A stretch of 64,000 nucleotides of DNA from CAJWKT01 sp964465375 (GTDB lineage Bacteria > Pseudomonadota > Gammaproteobacteria > Steroidobacterales > Rariloculaceae), in the NCBI GenBank assembly GCA_964465375.1, contig CAYXIJ010000004.1:46541-110540 (forward strand). Direction: 5' to 3'. The notes beneath the pieces were generated by a model. It had not been told where the DNA came from. It made no database searches and worked only from the letters and a program-made list of their open reading frames with translations. This document shows, one piece after another, positions 1 to 9,025 of the stretch (positions are counted from its first letter, which is position 1; each line of letters opens with the position of its first letter). The translations under genes and the position numbers were made by a program.

Positions 1-1395
1 TGCCTCTAAAACACCCGGGTGAGACACCGCAAGATTTTCAAGTTTGATGGAACTGATCCATTCGCCTCCAGACTTAATGACGTCTTTTGTGCGATCTGTG
101 ATACCTAGATTGCCCTCCGGATCAATCGTGGCCACATCACCGGTGGAAAACCAACCATCAGCATCAAATGCATCATCAGATCCCTCGGAGCGGAAGTAAT
201 TGTCACAAACCCACCAACCTCGAACTTTGAGATCTCCGAAAGCTTTTCCATCCCATGGAAGCTCCTGGCCATCATCATCGACGATTTTCATTTCCACCCC
301 GAAAGGCGCCTTACCCTGCTTGGCGCGAATCACATCGAGCTCAGAGTCTTCAAATCTTTCCATGGGCTTGCTAAGAGTATTGACTGATCCCAGTGGACTC
401 ATTTCTGTCATTCCCCAAGCATGATGAGTATAGACGCCGTGTTTATCTTGGAATTCTTTCATTATAGATAGAGGGCATGCTGCACCCCCAACAACGGTAC
501 GCTCCAAAGAATCAACCGTGGTACCTGTTTCTTCGAGGTAAGACAAAAGTGCGAGCCAAACCGTGGGCACACCAAGTGCCACAGTAACGCTCTCGCCTTC
601 AATTAGGGCCTGAAGAGTCTTGCCATCCCCCATCTTTGGGCCAGGTAAAACCATCTTTGCGCCAGATATAAAGGCAGAATAAGGCGTACCCCAGGCGTTA
701 ACATGAAACATGGGTACCACTGGAAGCACCGTGTCACGCCGACCCAAAGCTAGGGCATTACGTTGACAGGTTGCATACGCATGGAGCACCGTTGAACGAT
801 GATCGTAAAGAACACCCTTTGGGTTCCCAGTGGTCCCAGAGGTGTAACACAATACGCTCGCAGTACCCTCATCTAAGACAGGCCACTCATAATCCTCAGA
901 AACCTCATGAAGAAGTGTTTCGTAACATTTAATTGATGGTAATGACGTCTGAGGCATTTTGTCTTCAGATGACAAGACAACGTAGGTTTCAATTTTAGGG
1001 AGCTGATCAGATAATTTTTCTACAAGTGGCAAAAAAACGGGATCAAAAAAAAGCGCTCGATCCCCTGCATGATTGAAAATGTACAAGAGTTGCTCGAAAA
1101 AGAGTCGTGGGTTGACAGTATGTAAAACATAACCGGCACAAGAAACCCCGTAATAAAGTTCAAGATGGCGAAAATCATTCCAAGCCAAGGTTGCAACACG
1201 GTCCCCTTCTGCCAGTCCAAGCTTATGCAGTACATTAGCCACCCGATGTGCCCTGCGAATGATATCCTTGTAGGAGCATCGGTGGAGAGAGTTTTCATCA
1301 GTAACAGAGACTACCTCTGTATCTCCGTATTGCCTGCCTGCAAACTTCATTATTTCTGTAATTAGCAGCGGGCTTCTCATCATCTGACCCTGCAT
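1..1395 (-). CDS. Acyl-CoA synthetase (AMP-forming), medium/long-chain fatty acid type, C-terminus cut by window edge
   Basis: The frame is open for 465 codons from an ATG at 1395 to the first base of the window, so the C-terminus lies outside. The start follows a good ribosome site (AGGAG, about 7 bases upstream). The ATP/AMP-binding signature YTSGTTGNPKG is visible near residue 180, followed by the VPMFHVNAWG motif, the A5-type WGMTEMSP motif and the GWFSTGD motif. The last readable part, RTKDVIKSGGEWIS, is the A8 hinge. This family activates a carboxylic acid to acyl-AMP and then acyl-CoA. The motif set and the HVNAWG stretch are those of AlkK-like fatty acid CoA ligases, but the exact chain length cannot be read from sequence. 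It is transcribed away from the DksA-like gene. Only the C-terminal domain is missing. Confidence 0.9.
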   Translation of the reverse strand, partial: MQGQMMRSPLLITEIMKFAGRQYGDTEVVSVTDENSLHRCSYKDIIRRAHRVANVLHKLGLAEGDRVATLAWNDFRHLELYYGVSCAGYVLHTVNPRLFFEQLLYIFNHAGDRALFFDPVFLPLVEKLSDQLPKIETYVVLSSEDKMPQTSLPSIKCYETLLHEVSEDYEWPVLDEGTASVLCYTSGTTGNPKGVLYDHRSTVLHAYATCQRNALALGRRDTVLPVVPMFHVNAWGTPYSAFISGAKMVLPGPKMGDGKTLQALIEGESVTVALGVPTVWLALLSYLEETGTTVDSLERTVVGGAACPLSIMKEFQDKHGVYTHHAWGMTEMSPLGSVNTLSKPMERFEDSELDVIRAKQGKAPFGVEMKIVDDDGQELPWDGKAFGDLKVRGWWVCDNYFRSEGSDDAFDADGWFSTGDVATIDPEGNLGITDRTKDVIKSGGEWISSIKLENLAVSHPGVLEA

Positions 1396-1544
1396 ATCGC
1401 TCTCCTGCCTTAGTTAAGAGGGAAAATATACCTCCCACGCGCTGCACAGGGTAGCGAATAACGCAACATACTTCGCGAGCTAAGTTTATAAACCTGAAAA
1501 TTTAACTTGAGTCTGAGATTAAAAAAAGAGATAGTTTTCCCTTG

Positions 1545-1886
1545 ATGAATGAAAATTATATAGAGATAAGAAAAACGCTAATTGAAAAACGCGATGAACT
1601 GACAGTGCGCCTAGAAAATATTAAAGAAAATATTACTGGGGGCCGAAGTGCTGACTCACAAGAACAAGCCCAAGAACTAGAAAATGCAGAGGTAGTTGAT
1701 GCACTTGGCAACGAAGCCAGGCTCGAACTTAGCCAAATTGCGTGGGCTTTAGAGCAAATAAAAAATGGTAGTTTTGGTATATGTGTCAATTGCGATGAAG
1801 AGATTCCCATTGCTCGGCTTAAAGCACATCCATTTGCGGCCCTTTGTATTCGTTGTGCCACAGCAGCAGAGCAGAAAAATGGATAA
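1545..1886 (+). CDS. TraR/DksA-type zinc-finger protein
   Basis: This is a small protein of 113 residues. Its helical N-terminal two thirds are rich in Glu, Lys and Leu and probably form a coiled coil. A four-cysteine zinc finger (CVNC then CIRC, about 20 residues apart) lies near the C-terminus. DksA/TraR proteins insert into the RNA polymerase secondary channel and modulate promoters with ppGpp. Shorter relatives often have narrower or unknown roles. It is shorter than DksA (about 150 residues), and I do not see a clear DxxDxA tip motif, so it is more likely a DksA-like paralog than the housekeeping DksA. The ATG at 1545 is preferred to the TTG three bases before it. It is transcribed alone, divergent from the acyl-CoA ligase. 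Confidence 0.85.
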   Translation: MNENYIEIRKTLIEKRDELTVRLENIKENITGGRSADSQEQAQELENAEVVDALGNEARLELSQIAWALEQIKNGSFGICVNCDEEIPIARLKAHPFAALCIRCATAAEQKNG

Positions 1887-1900
1887 CCGCCACATTCCGT

Positions 1901-2890
1901 TCAAGGCAGAGGGTGCTGTTTAAGACTAGCGAGAAAAACCTCTGAATCCACGTTCGACCCAGATAACACAACACCTACGCACTCATGTTCGAATGTCGAC
2001 CGGTTGAGCACGGCAGCAAGAGCCACAGCACCAGAAGGCTCAAGTACAAGCTTAAGATGCGTGGCAGCAAATGCTACAGCGTAACTGACTTGAGTGTCGT
2101 TGACCGTTACCCCACCACTCAATAGTTCCTGATTCAAAGCGAAGGTAATCAAACCAGGCACAGGCACCATAAGGGCATCACAAATTGTAGGGGGATGGCC
2201 CTGAACCATCTCCCTGTTCCCAGTCTCCAGCGAACGAGTCGTATCATCATAACCGTCAGGCTCAACGGCAAATACAGAACACTCGGGAAACTCCGCTTTC
2301 AGCGCAAGACCACAGCCCGCGCTTAGCCCACCCCCTCCGCAGGGCACGAAAACCTCGCCGAGCTGCAGTCCCCTAGCCCTAGTCCAATGTGCGAGTTCCA
2401 GTCCCACTGTACCTTGACCTGCAATGATGTCTGGATGATCAAACGCAGGAACTAATGCTAAACCACGTTTTTCAGCAATTTGCGAGGCTATGTACTCACG
2501 GTCCTCGGAATATCGATCATAAAATACAATCTCAGCACCCAAAGCTTGGGCATTGGCCATCTTGATCTTTGGCACATCCTTCGGCATAACAACTGTAGCC
2601 TTTATACCCAACCACTTGGCAGCTAACGCAACGCCTTGAGCATGGTTTCCAGAAGAAAATGCTACAACACCCGCTCGGCATTCATCAGGACTAAGTTGCA
2701 AAAGATGATTTAGTGCGCCGCGGATCTTGAAACTACCTCCGCGCTGCAAAGACTCAGCCTTGATAAGCACACGAGTACCGGCCCGCTCATTCAAAATACC
2801 TGACTCTAAAATAGGTGTCTCAATAACCCGATTTCTTAGACGGGTGACCGCCTCTTCCACATTTGACATTTTGGGTAACATCTTGGGCAT
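1901..2890 (-). CDS. Threonine/serine ammonia-lyase, PLP-dependent, without ACT domain
   Basis: A 329-residue fold-type II PLP enzyme. The Schiff-base lysine is in SFKIRGA (about residue 54), the substrate loop in SSGNHAQG, and the phosphate-binding glycine loop in CGGGGLSAG. The C-terminus ends soon after the SGSNVD motif, so the regulatory ACT region of biosynthetic IlvA is absent. The enzyme probably deaminates L-threonine to 2-oxobutanoate or L-serine to pyruvate. Serine racemase or hydroxyaspartate ammonia-lyase activities in the same family cannot be excluded. The start is uncertain: in-frame ATGs occur at 2890, 2881 and 2869, and the conserved part begins just after the last. It converges on the DksA-like gene with only 14 bases between stops and stands alone. 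Confidence 0.88.
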   Translation of the reverse strand: MPKMLPKMSNVEEAVTRLRNRVIETPILESGILNERAGTRVLIKAESLQRGGSFKIRGALNHLLQLSPDECRAGVVAFSSGNHAQGVALAAKWLGIKATVVMPKDVPKIKMANAQALGAEIVFYDRYSEDREYIASQIAEKRGLALVPAFDHPDIIAGQGTVGLELAHWTRARGLQLGEVFVPCGGGGLSAGCGLALKAEFPECSVFAVEPDGYDDTTRSLETGNREMVQGHPPTICDALMVPVPGLITFALNQELLSGGVTVNDTQVSYAVAFAATHLKLVLEPSGAVALAAVLNRSTFEHECVGVVLSGSNVDSEVFLASLKQHPLP

Positions 2891-2949
2891 AGGAAACTCG
2901 GCGCAACTTGCTATGGACCTAAGTCAGGATTATATTGCCTATTGACGGT

Positions 2950-3118
2950 GCCCCGCTGAGGGTTTTAAAGGGAACACGGTAAGGCCTCAAGTCGATGCCG
3001 TGGCTGCACCCGCAACTGTAAGTGGCGAGCTCATCTTTCAACATCTGCCACTGGGCTACATAGCCTGGGAAGGCGAAGGGTTGAGCATGGAGCCGCAAGC
3101 CAGGAAACCTGCCGTCAT
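2950..3118 (+). promoter_or_regulatory. Cobalamin (B12) riboswitch upstream of btuB
   Basis: The B12 box AGCCAGGAAACCTGCC lies at 3098-3113. The other conserved blocks are in order: AAAGGGAACACGGT at 2967-2980, GCACCCGCAACTGTAAG near 3006-3022, and GGGAAGGCGAAG before the B12 box. About 170 bases separate this aptamer from the ATG of the outer-membrane receptor, and they contain further inverted repeats (for example GCGGT/ACCGC at 3153-3167) that could form the expression platform. Such elements normally shut off the downstream gene when adenosylcobalamin is plentiful. The stretch 3119-3291 holds no gene. Confidence 0.95.
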
Positions 3119-3291
3119 GTCGTCCATCCGGGAGGCGGGTTGACTCAACGGAGCGGTCTTTTACCGCAGCGGCGATGCTGAGAGAGCGGGTTACCGGCGT
3201 GTGATTCCAGAGACCATGCTGCAGCTCAAAAGGGCTAGTCGATAACTCGGTTCTCTAGTGTCTGGTGTCGTCACTACGGGAATACAGAGTC

Positions 3292-5214
3292 ATGTCTGTC
3301 AAAAGTCTAGCCCAACTTGGTGTTATTGCCTTGCTTGGTGTATTAACGGCATATCCCTCTAGTGCCCGATCACAGTCCGCTCGACCAGAAATTGAAGAAA
3401 TCGTTACCAGCGCTAGCTCCATACCCTTAGAGGCACGGAAAGTGGGCAGCTCTATTACTGTTATCACAGCGAAAGATCTCCAAGAACAAGGTATTCGATA
3501 CGCGGCTGATGCTCTACGCAACGTACCCGGAGTAGCTGTAAATCGCGCCGGATCATTCGGTAGCTTCACTCAGATCAGGCTACGCGGAACAGAGAGTAAC
3601 CACGTACTGGTTCTAATTGATGGAATCGAAGTAGCACCTGCCAACTCGGGAGAATTTGATTTTTCCACCTTGCTAACCGACAACATTGAACGCATCGAAA
3701 TCCTCCGTGGACCGCAGAGTGGGCTGTATGGGTCAAATGCACTAGCAGGTGTAATCAGTGTGACGACCCGTCAAAATCTTGAATATCCTGACCTGTCGGT
3801 CTCCCTTGAGCATGGATCGTTCAAAAGTTCGCAGTTGTCATTCAATGGAAGAGTCGCCAGTGACAGGAAAAGCGGCAATATCAGTGTCATCTATCGGGGC
3901 ACTGAAGGTGCAAATATTTCCCAATTGGGCGACGAAAAAGACGGTGACAAAAATCTTACGATTTCTGGTCACGGCGACCTCTTGCTCCACAAAAATCTCT
4001 GGTTGGACGGTTCCTACCGTTACGTCGAAAAGCATACTCAAACGGATGATTTTGACTTCACAGGAGGGCCTACCCAAGGTTGGTCCATCGATGGTCCAGG
4101 GCAATCAAATACCCGCGACGTTAATCTTGCAGCGAGGGCAACTTGGTTAAACAGAAAAGGTAATTGGTCTACTCAATTTAGTGCAGCCTACACTGAAGCA
4201 GAATTAGATGCAGATGGAAATTTTGGCCCTTTTGGCTCTAAAACATCAAGAACTAAATTTGCTCTACAAACGACGATGACTATGGATCAACCATCAGCGC
4301 AAATAACTCATTTTCTCACTGGGTTTGCCGAGCACGAGGAAGAAATTTTTCGCGATAGATTTCCTTCGGACCCTTCTCAATACCCCACACTTACCAGAAT
4401 GCTTAATGGAATAGGAGTCGAATACCGTACTGAGTTCAGCCAGAAACTCTACCTATCAGCGGTACTGCGCCGTGACATAAATAAAGAATTTGACGATGCG
4501 ACAACCCACCGATTAACAGCTACCTACCTAGCTCATCAAAAACAAACACGCTTTCACACCAGCTACGGTACGGGAGTAACTAATCCTACCTTTGTCGAGC
4601 AATTTGGATTTATACCGAAGATCTTTACCGGAAATCCCGATCTGAAGCCGGAAAAATCTACGGGCTGGGATGTAGGTATTGAACATAGCTTTTCTGAAGA
4701 TCGTGCATCCATTGATATCACATACTTCAGATCAAATTTACAAGACGAGATCAAAACTATTTTCCCCTCTGTCAGCAATGCTGCGGGGAAAAATCATAGG
4801 CGCGGTGTTGAGGTAAGTTTTTTAGGTAGACTTAACGAGCAAATCAACCTAAGTGGGTCTTATACCTATTTACACTCCAAGGACCTGGACGGAACTACCG
4901 AAATTCGTAGACCAAAACAAACAGCAAACGTGAGTTTCAATTATCGATTTCCCGGAGAGCGCACTAGAATTCATGCAAGCGCAATACACAACGGGAGTAT
5001 GCTGGATTATGACTACAGAAAAGGCTATGTACCCGCTAAAAACCAGCTAGATAGTTACACGCTGATTAATCTTGGTGGCTCGATACTGCTAACAAAACGA
5101 TTAGAATTCTACGGATGGATAGAAAATTTGTTCGACCAGCAATACGAGGAAGTGCTGACCTATAACACCCCTGGTCGTGGATTTTACGCCGGAATTAGAT
5201 TATCGATAAACTGA
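3292..5214 (+). CDS. btuB: TonB-dependent vitamin B12 receptor BtuB
   Basis: The protein is 640 residues long and begins with a signal peptide (MSVKSLAQLGVIALLGV, cleavage near SSARSQS). A TonB-box-like EEIVTSAS follows. The plug domain (ITVITAKDLQEQG, VPGVAVNRAG, RLRGTESNHVLVLIDG, RIEILRGPQSGLYGSNALAGV) is next, then a 22-strand barrel ending in an aromatic-rich strand. The ATG at 3292 is chosen over the GTG 27 bases upstream because it places the signal sequence at the N-terminus. The upstream B12 riboswitch and the downstream BtuF, BtuC and BtuD genes identify cobalamin or cobinamide as the substrate. Length and domain order match BtuB (about 600-640 residues). Confidence 0.95.
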   Translation: MSVKSLAQLGVIALLGVLTAYPSSARSQSARPEIEEIVTSASSIPLEARKVGSSITVITAKDLQEQGIRYAADALRNVPGVAVNRAGSFGSFTQIRLRGTESNHVLVLIDGIEVAPANSGEFDFSTLLTDNIERIEILRGPQSGLYGSNALAGVISVTTRQNLEYPDLSVSLEHGSFKSSQLSFNGRVASDRKSGNISVIYRGTEGANISQLGDEKDGDKNLTISGHGDLLLHKNLWLDGSYRYVEKHTQTDDFDFTGGPTQGWSIDGPGQSNTRDVNLAARATWLNRKGNWSTQFSAAYTEAELDADGNFGPFGSKTSRTKFALQTTMTMDQPSAQITHFLTGFAEHEEEIFRDRFPSDPSQYPTLTRMLNGIGVEYRTEFSQKLYLSAVLRRDINKEFDDATTHRLTATYLAHQKQTRFHTSYGTGVTNPTFVEQFGFIPKIFTGNPDLKPEKSTGWDVGIEHSFSEDRASIDITYFRSNLQDEIKTIFPSVSNAAGKNHRRGVEVSFLGRLNEQINLSGSYTYLHSKDLDGTTEIRRPKQTANVSFNYRFPGERTRIHASAIHNGSMLDYDYRKGYVPAKNQLDSYTLINLGGSILLTKRLEFYGWIENLFDQQYEEVLTYNTPGRGFYAGIRLSIN

Positions 5215-5234
5215 TTTTAGGACTCATCCGCTAA

Positions 5235-6107
5235 GTGATCCCCATAGTACACAAGATCAGAACGATTGCATTGATCTGCGGATTATGGATCACAGCATGC
5301 CTCACCTTTGCCTCCGAAAAACCTAACCGGATAGTTTCTATAAACGTGTGTACCGATCATCTTTTGTTCATGCTGGTGGATCGTACGCGTATTGCATCAC
5401 TAACCCATCTTGCTGGGGACCCATATAACTCCATGATAGTTGAAGAAGTCCAGGGCATACATTTGAATCGTGCTACTGCTGAAGAAGTTATCGCTCTTGC
5501 TCCCGACCTGGTAGTAGCGGGTGCTTTTAATTTTCGTCCCACGGTAACTACCCTTAGGAAATTGGGATATAGGGTGAAAGAGATTCAACTCGCCTCGAGT
5601 TTGCAAGATATCAAGACAAACCTCACTAGCTTAGGCCGAGCCGTCGATGAAATTGAAAGAGCAGAAGCATTAATCACCGTATTCAATCGGAGACTAAAAC
5701 ACTTGACCTACCGAGACGAAAAAAAACCACTACTTTTTGCAAGGTACGAGGCTAATGGCTGGACGGTTGGTCAAAATACGCTGATTGCTGATGTGGCTTC
5801 AGCTGCCGGATTCGAAACTATAGGTGAGCAGCTGGGATTTACTGGAAGACGGTATCTCTCGCTAGAGCAACTTTTACTACTTCGGCCAGATCTCCTCGAT
5901 CTAGGTTATAACTGGAAAGAATTACCGGCTCTGGCCTCAGAGAAATTTAAGCACCCTGCACTATCTGAGCTGCTAAAAAACACTGCGCTAGTAAAAATAC
6001 CAAATCCAGCGTGGGCCTGCGGGTCTCCCTATACCCTAGGAGCCCTAGCCAAACTGAGGCGTGCTAGGGATCAACTGGATCTTTTGGGACTACGGAATAC
6101 ATTGTGA
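5235..6107 (+). CDS. btuF: Periplasmic cobalamin-binding protein BtuF
   Basis: A 290-residue class III substrate-binding protein. It starts at a GTG with a hydrophobic signal segment (IALICGLWITACLTFA), followed by the typical RIVSINVCTDHLLFML opening and the LNRATAEEVIALAPDLVVAG segment of the BtuF/FepB fold. It delivers B12 from the receptor to the BtuCD transporter in the inner membrane. The stop codon overlaps the next gene's GTG start (GTGA), which points to translational coupling with the permease. The gap after btuB is only 20 bases, so the riboswitch probably controls the whole set. A role in binding another corrinoid or an iron chelate is possible from the fold alone, but the context makes B12 by far the best reading. 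Confidence 0.92.
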   Translation: MIPIVHKIRTIALICGLWITACLTFASEKPNRIVSINVCTDHLLFMLVDRTRIASLTHLAGDPYNSMIVEEVQGIHLNRATAEEVIALAPDLVVAGAFNFRPTVTTLRKLGYRVKEIQLASSLQDIKTNLTSLGRAVDEIERAEALITVFNRRLKHLTYRDEKKPLLFARYEANGWTVGQNTLIADVASAAGFETIGEQLGFTGRRYLSLEQLLLLRPDLLDLGYNWKELPALASEKFKHPALSELLKNTALVKIPNPAWACGSPYTLGALAKLRRARDQLDLLGLRNTL

Positions 6108-7105
6108 GAAACCTTCCATCCTATCCAGTATTAATAGCGGTTCTATTCACAACAACCTTACTTGCGTTTGTAACGTCAATATTAATAGGACCAACTGAGC
6201 TGGGTTTTAGAGATCTAGTAATAGCCATTTTTGGCGAAGACCCAAGAATGACTACAACGATCATAGGAGAAATTCGTTTGCCCCGAGCTATATTGGGTTT
6301 ACTGATCGGATCCACCCTCGGCCTGACCGGCGCATCCTTACAGGGCTATCTCCGGAATCCACTAGCAGAGCCCGGAGTAATCGGGATCTCAACAGCAGCG
6401 GCATTAGGTGCCGTGCTTGCCATCTACACTGGGTTGTCATCAAGTGTTCCGTTAGCGCTCCCTATTATGGCTATTGGGGGATCTTTGATCGCGGTTCTAG
6501 TATTACGGGCATTAGCAGGAAGCGGGAGTATTCTCACTCTAATTCTGGCAGGAGTTGCAATTTCCAGTCTTTGCGGAGCTTTAACGTCTTTAGCTTTGAA
6601 CCTTTCTCCCAATCCCTTTGCATCACTTGAAATTGTTTTCTGGCTGCTAGGATCAATCACCGACCGGAGCATGAATCATGTCTGGCTAGCAGCTCCTTTC
6701 ATACTCTCAGGTTGGGTATTACTCGTATTGAGCGCCCGAGCCCTGGACATTCTAAGCCTCGGAGAGGAAACAGCAATCAGCCTAGGCATCAATCTGGAGC
6801 GAACACAGTTATTTATTATCTTTGGTACCGCGATCAGTGTAGGTGCAGCTACAGCAGTTTCTGGTGTTATCGGGTTTGTTGGTCTCGTCGTTCCTCACAT
6901 ACTGCGCCCCTGGGTCAACTATTCCCCCAGCCGCCTATTGCCCGCCAGTGCCCTTGGGGGTGCCACGCTTCTTTTGTCTGCGGATGTGCTAGTTCGATTA
7001 ATTACTCCTGGCACAGAATTAAAGCTTGGCGTGGTCACTGCTTTTTTTGGGGCACCTTTTTTCCTGCACCTCATACTTAAAACCAAAGCTACCTTTAATA
7101 CATGA
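6104..7105 (+). CDS. btuC: B12 ABC transporter permease BtuC (FecCD family)
   Basis: 333 residues with roughly ten hydrophobic membrane segments. It carries the family marks IRLPRAILGLLIGSTLGLTGA, QGYLRNPLAEPGVIGIS near residue 85, and GVIGFVGLVVPHILR near residue 255. The last is the loop that contacts the ATPase. The GTG start overlaps the btuF stop, and its own stop overlaps the ATG of btuD (ATGA), so the three inner-membrane and periplasmic parts are translationally linked. It forms the homodimeric channel through which cobalamin enters the cytoplasm. Length is normal for the family (about 330). Confidence 0.94.
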   Translation: MRNLPSYPVLIAVLFTTTLLAFVTSILIGPTELGFRDLVIAIFGEDPRMTTTIIGEIRLPRAILGLLIGSTLGLTGASLQGYLRNPLAEPGVIGISTAAALGAVLAIYTGLSSSVPLALPIMAIGGSLIAVLVLRALAGSGSILTLILAGVAISSLCGALTSLALNLSPNPFASLEIVFWLLGSITDRSMNHVWLAAPFILSGWVLLVLSARALDILSLGEETAISLGINLERTQLFIIFGTAISVGAATAVSGVIGFVGLVVPHILRPWVNYSPSRLLPASALGGATLLLSADVLVRLITPGTELKLGVVTAFFGAPFFLHLILKTKATFNT

Positions 7106-7872
7106 GCCTTAAAGCAAAAAACATCTGTGTTTTTATACACAAACGAAAAATCATAGATGGAGTCTCTATAGAACTCGAACGTGGTAGTTTGATCGGATTG
7201 ATAGGTCCCAATGGGGCTGGAAAATCATCCCTCCTGAAAACCCTTGCAGGGGTGCAAAACCACACCACAGGCGAAATCTTGATTAATGGAAGGCTAGCCG
7301 AACAATTTTCCGCTGAAGCGCGGGCGCGCACTGTTGCCTACCTGCCACAAAACCGGCGAATAGAATGGCAACTGCCTGCCCGAACTTTAGTAATGCTTGG
7401 TCGCTTCCCGCACCGGCAAGCATTTAAAGCCCCGTCTGCTGCATGTGAAGCTGCAGTAGATCGCGCTCTTTCAGCAGTAAACGCCACGGAATTCTCAAAG
7501 CGCAGCGTGACAATGCTATCTCAGGGAGAAAGCGCACGAGTCTTTCTCGCTCGGGCGCTCGCTGTAGAGGCTCCTTTTTTATTGGTGGATGAACCTACGG
7601 CTGATATGGACCCTTATCACCAGATTCATGTTATGGAGATTCTCAAAAATGTAGCAAAAAGTGGTGTCAGCATTTTAGTTGTCCTCCACGATCTAACGCT
7701 CGCAGCCCGATTCATGGATAAACTTCTACTAATGAAACAAGGACAAATAGTTGATAGCGGTGCCCCCAAGGAAATCCTGACTGCGGAAAATCTAGAGCAC
7801 GTATATGGTATCTCGGCGCTGAATGGGAAGGAGGGAGACAGGGCCTATATTATTCCATGGAGCCGAGTGTAA
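7102..7872 (+). CDS. btuD: B12 ABC transporter ATPase BtuD
   Basis: A 256-residue ATPase with Walker A GPNGAGKSS near residue 36, a Q-loop (AYLPQNR), an ABC signature that reads LSQGESARVFLARAL, Walker B LLVDEPTADMD, and the switch histidine in VVLHD. The signature is LSQGE rather than the consensus LSGGQ, as seen in several BtuD/FecE proteins. The gene ends the four-gene btu set. A 13-base gap separates it from the convergent dmeF gene. No cobalamin synthesis genes are seen nearby, so in this window B12 is supplied by uptake only. Confidence 0.94.
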   Translation: MSLKAKNICVFIHKRKIIDGVSIELERGSLIGLIGPNGAGKSSLLKTLAGVQNHTTGEILINGRLAEQFSAEARARTVAYLPQNRRIEWQLPARTLVMLGRFPHRQAFKAPSAACEAAVDRALSAVNATEFSKRSVTMLSQGESARVFLARALAVEAPFLLVDEPTADMDPYHQIHVMEILKNVAKSGVSILVVLHDLTLAARFMDKLLLMKQGQIVDSGAPKEILTAENLEHVYGISALNGKEGDRAYIIPWSRV

Positions 7873-7885
7873 AACCAAAACTACT

Positions 7886-8866
7886 CTAGTTCTCGTTGTC
7901 GCATACATTTACCTCAACAACTAAGTGCACAATTCTCTGATCAGCCGGCATGAGATCCTTGTAACTATCGGGTGACTTTGGGTAATGGGTAACTAGCGAA
8001 ACAATAGCTGAATATATATTGGGCCCAACAGCCCATACGTGCAGATCAGTGACCCGATTATCATCATGGGATTCGATGCTTTGTTTGATCATATCCCTTA
8101 GATCCTCGGGGCCTTCCCGGTCAAGTAAAATCGAGGCTGTGCTACGAAGAAGCCCAAAAGACCAACGCGCAACCAACACTGCGCCGATAATTCCCATAGC
8201 AGGATCTGCCCATATTAGACCAAAATATTTCGCAGCAAGAAGTGCAAAAATTGCCAGAAAAGAGGTCAGAGCATCCGCCAGAACGTGCAAATAAGCAGAC
8301 AGCAAATTGTGATCATGGTGAATTTGATGATTGAAAGTAGAAGCTGAGCCCTGGTCGTAAACATTTGCCCCGCTGCCAATTTCTGGATTTCCCTCGTGAT
8401 CTGCATGGCTATGGTGGCCGAGAATAAAAACTGACGCCCCATTTACAATTAATCCCAATACAGCTACAAAAATCGCCTGATCAAAGGCTATTGCCACAGG
8501 CAAACGCAAACGGGAAAAGCTCTCCCAGACCATCACAAAGGCAAAACCAGACAACAGAATGGCACCGACAAAACCACCCAATGTATTCACCTTGCCAGTG
8601 CCGAAAGTGAAGTGCTCATCACGCGCATGACGCCGAGCGTAAACATATGCAAACGCGTTGATACTAAGTGCGGCAGTATGTGAGCCCATATGTAACCCGT
8701 CAGCCAGAAGTGCCATAGATCCAAAAATGACACCGGAAATAACCTCAACTATCATCATTAGCCCGGTAATGATGATCACAATAAAAGTACGGACCTCACC
8801 GGGGCGTTTTTGCTCCTGGCCAAAAGAGTGAGACTTTCTCCACTGATCAAGGTTATCTGTGTGCAT
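7886..8866 (-). CDS. dmeF: Cation diffusion facilitator, DmeF-type Co/Ni exporter
   Basis: 326 residues. The N-terminal HSFGQ and the segment FGSMALLADGLHMGSH (first metal-site Asp and His) are typical of the DmeF branch. The second half carries LHVLADALTS with the matching Asp. A His/Asp-rich cytoplasmic loop (HHSHADHEG and HQIHHDHN) lies between about residues 150 and 185. A soluble C-terminal domain (TDLHVWAVGP) follows. DmeF proteins export cobalt and nickel in exchange for protons. The gene converges on the B12 importer, which may be chance or may reflect cobalt homeostasis. Zinc export by this protein is possible but the DmeF marks argue for Co/Ni. Confidence 0.88.
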   Translation of the reverse strand: MHTDNLDQWRKSHSFGQEQKRPGEVRTFIVIIITGLMMIVEVISGVIFGSMALLADGLHMGSHTAALSINAFAYVYARRHARDEHFTFGTGKVNTLGGFVGAILLSGFAFVMVWESFSRLRLPVAIAFDQAIFVAVLGLIVNGASVFILGHHSHADHEGNPEIGSGANVYDQGSASTFNHQIHHDHNLLSAYLHVLADALTSFLAIFALLAAKYFGLIWADPAMGIIGAVLVARWSFGLLRSTASILLDREGPEDLRDMIKQSIESHDDNRVTDLHVWAVGPNIYSAIVSLVTHYPKSPDSYKDLMPADQRIVHLVVEVNVCDNEN

Positions 8867-8982
8867 AAAGTTAACTAGTTTCCCTGGCCCTTTAGTTCAC
8901 AAATGTACGTGTATACGGTAGCTGGGAACAGGCCGGAGTTGAATCAAAAGTTTATAATTGACCATATCTAGCTTATCACTAG

Positions 8983-9011
8983 AGAGGGCTGCGGAAACTT
9001 TGCGGCCCTCT
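8983..9011. promoter_or_regulatory. Short inverted repeat in the leader of the ModF-like gene
   Basis: AGAGGGC at 8983-8989 is mirrored by GCCCTCT at 9005-9011, with 15 bases between. It ends 14 bases before the ATG of the double ATPase gene, so in the transcript it would form a hairpin just ahead of the start. It could be a leader hairpin or an operator. There is no T-run, so it is not a clear terminator. Confidence 0.4.
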
Positions 9012-9025
9012 GAAAAATAAGTCTT

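Noticed and set aside
3265..3291. GTG at 3265 as the btuB start
   Set aside because: It adds nine residues ahead of the signal peptide. The ATG at 3292 gives a normal signal sequence.
8983..9011. Rho-independent terminator before the ModF-like gene
   Set aside because: No T-run follows and no upstream gene in that direction ends here; listed only as an inverted repeat.
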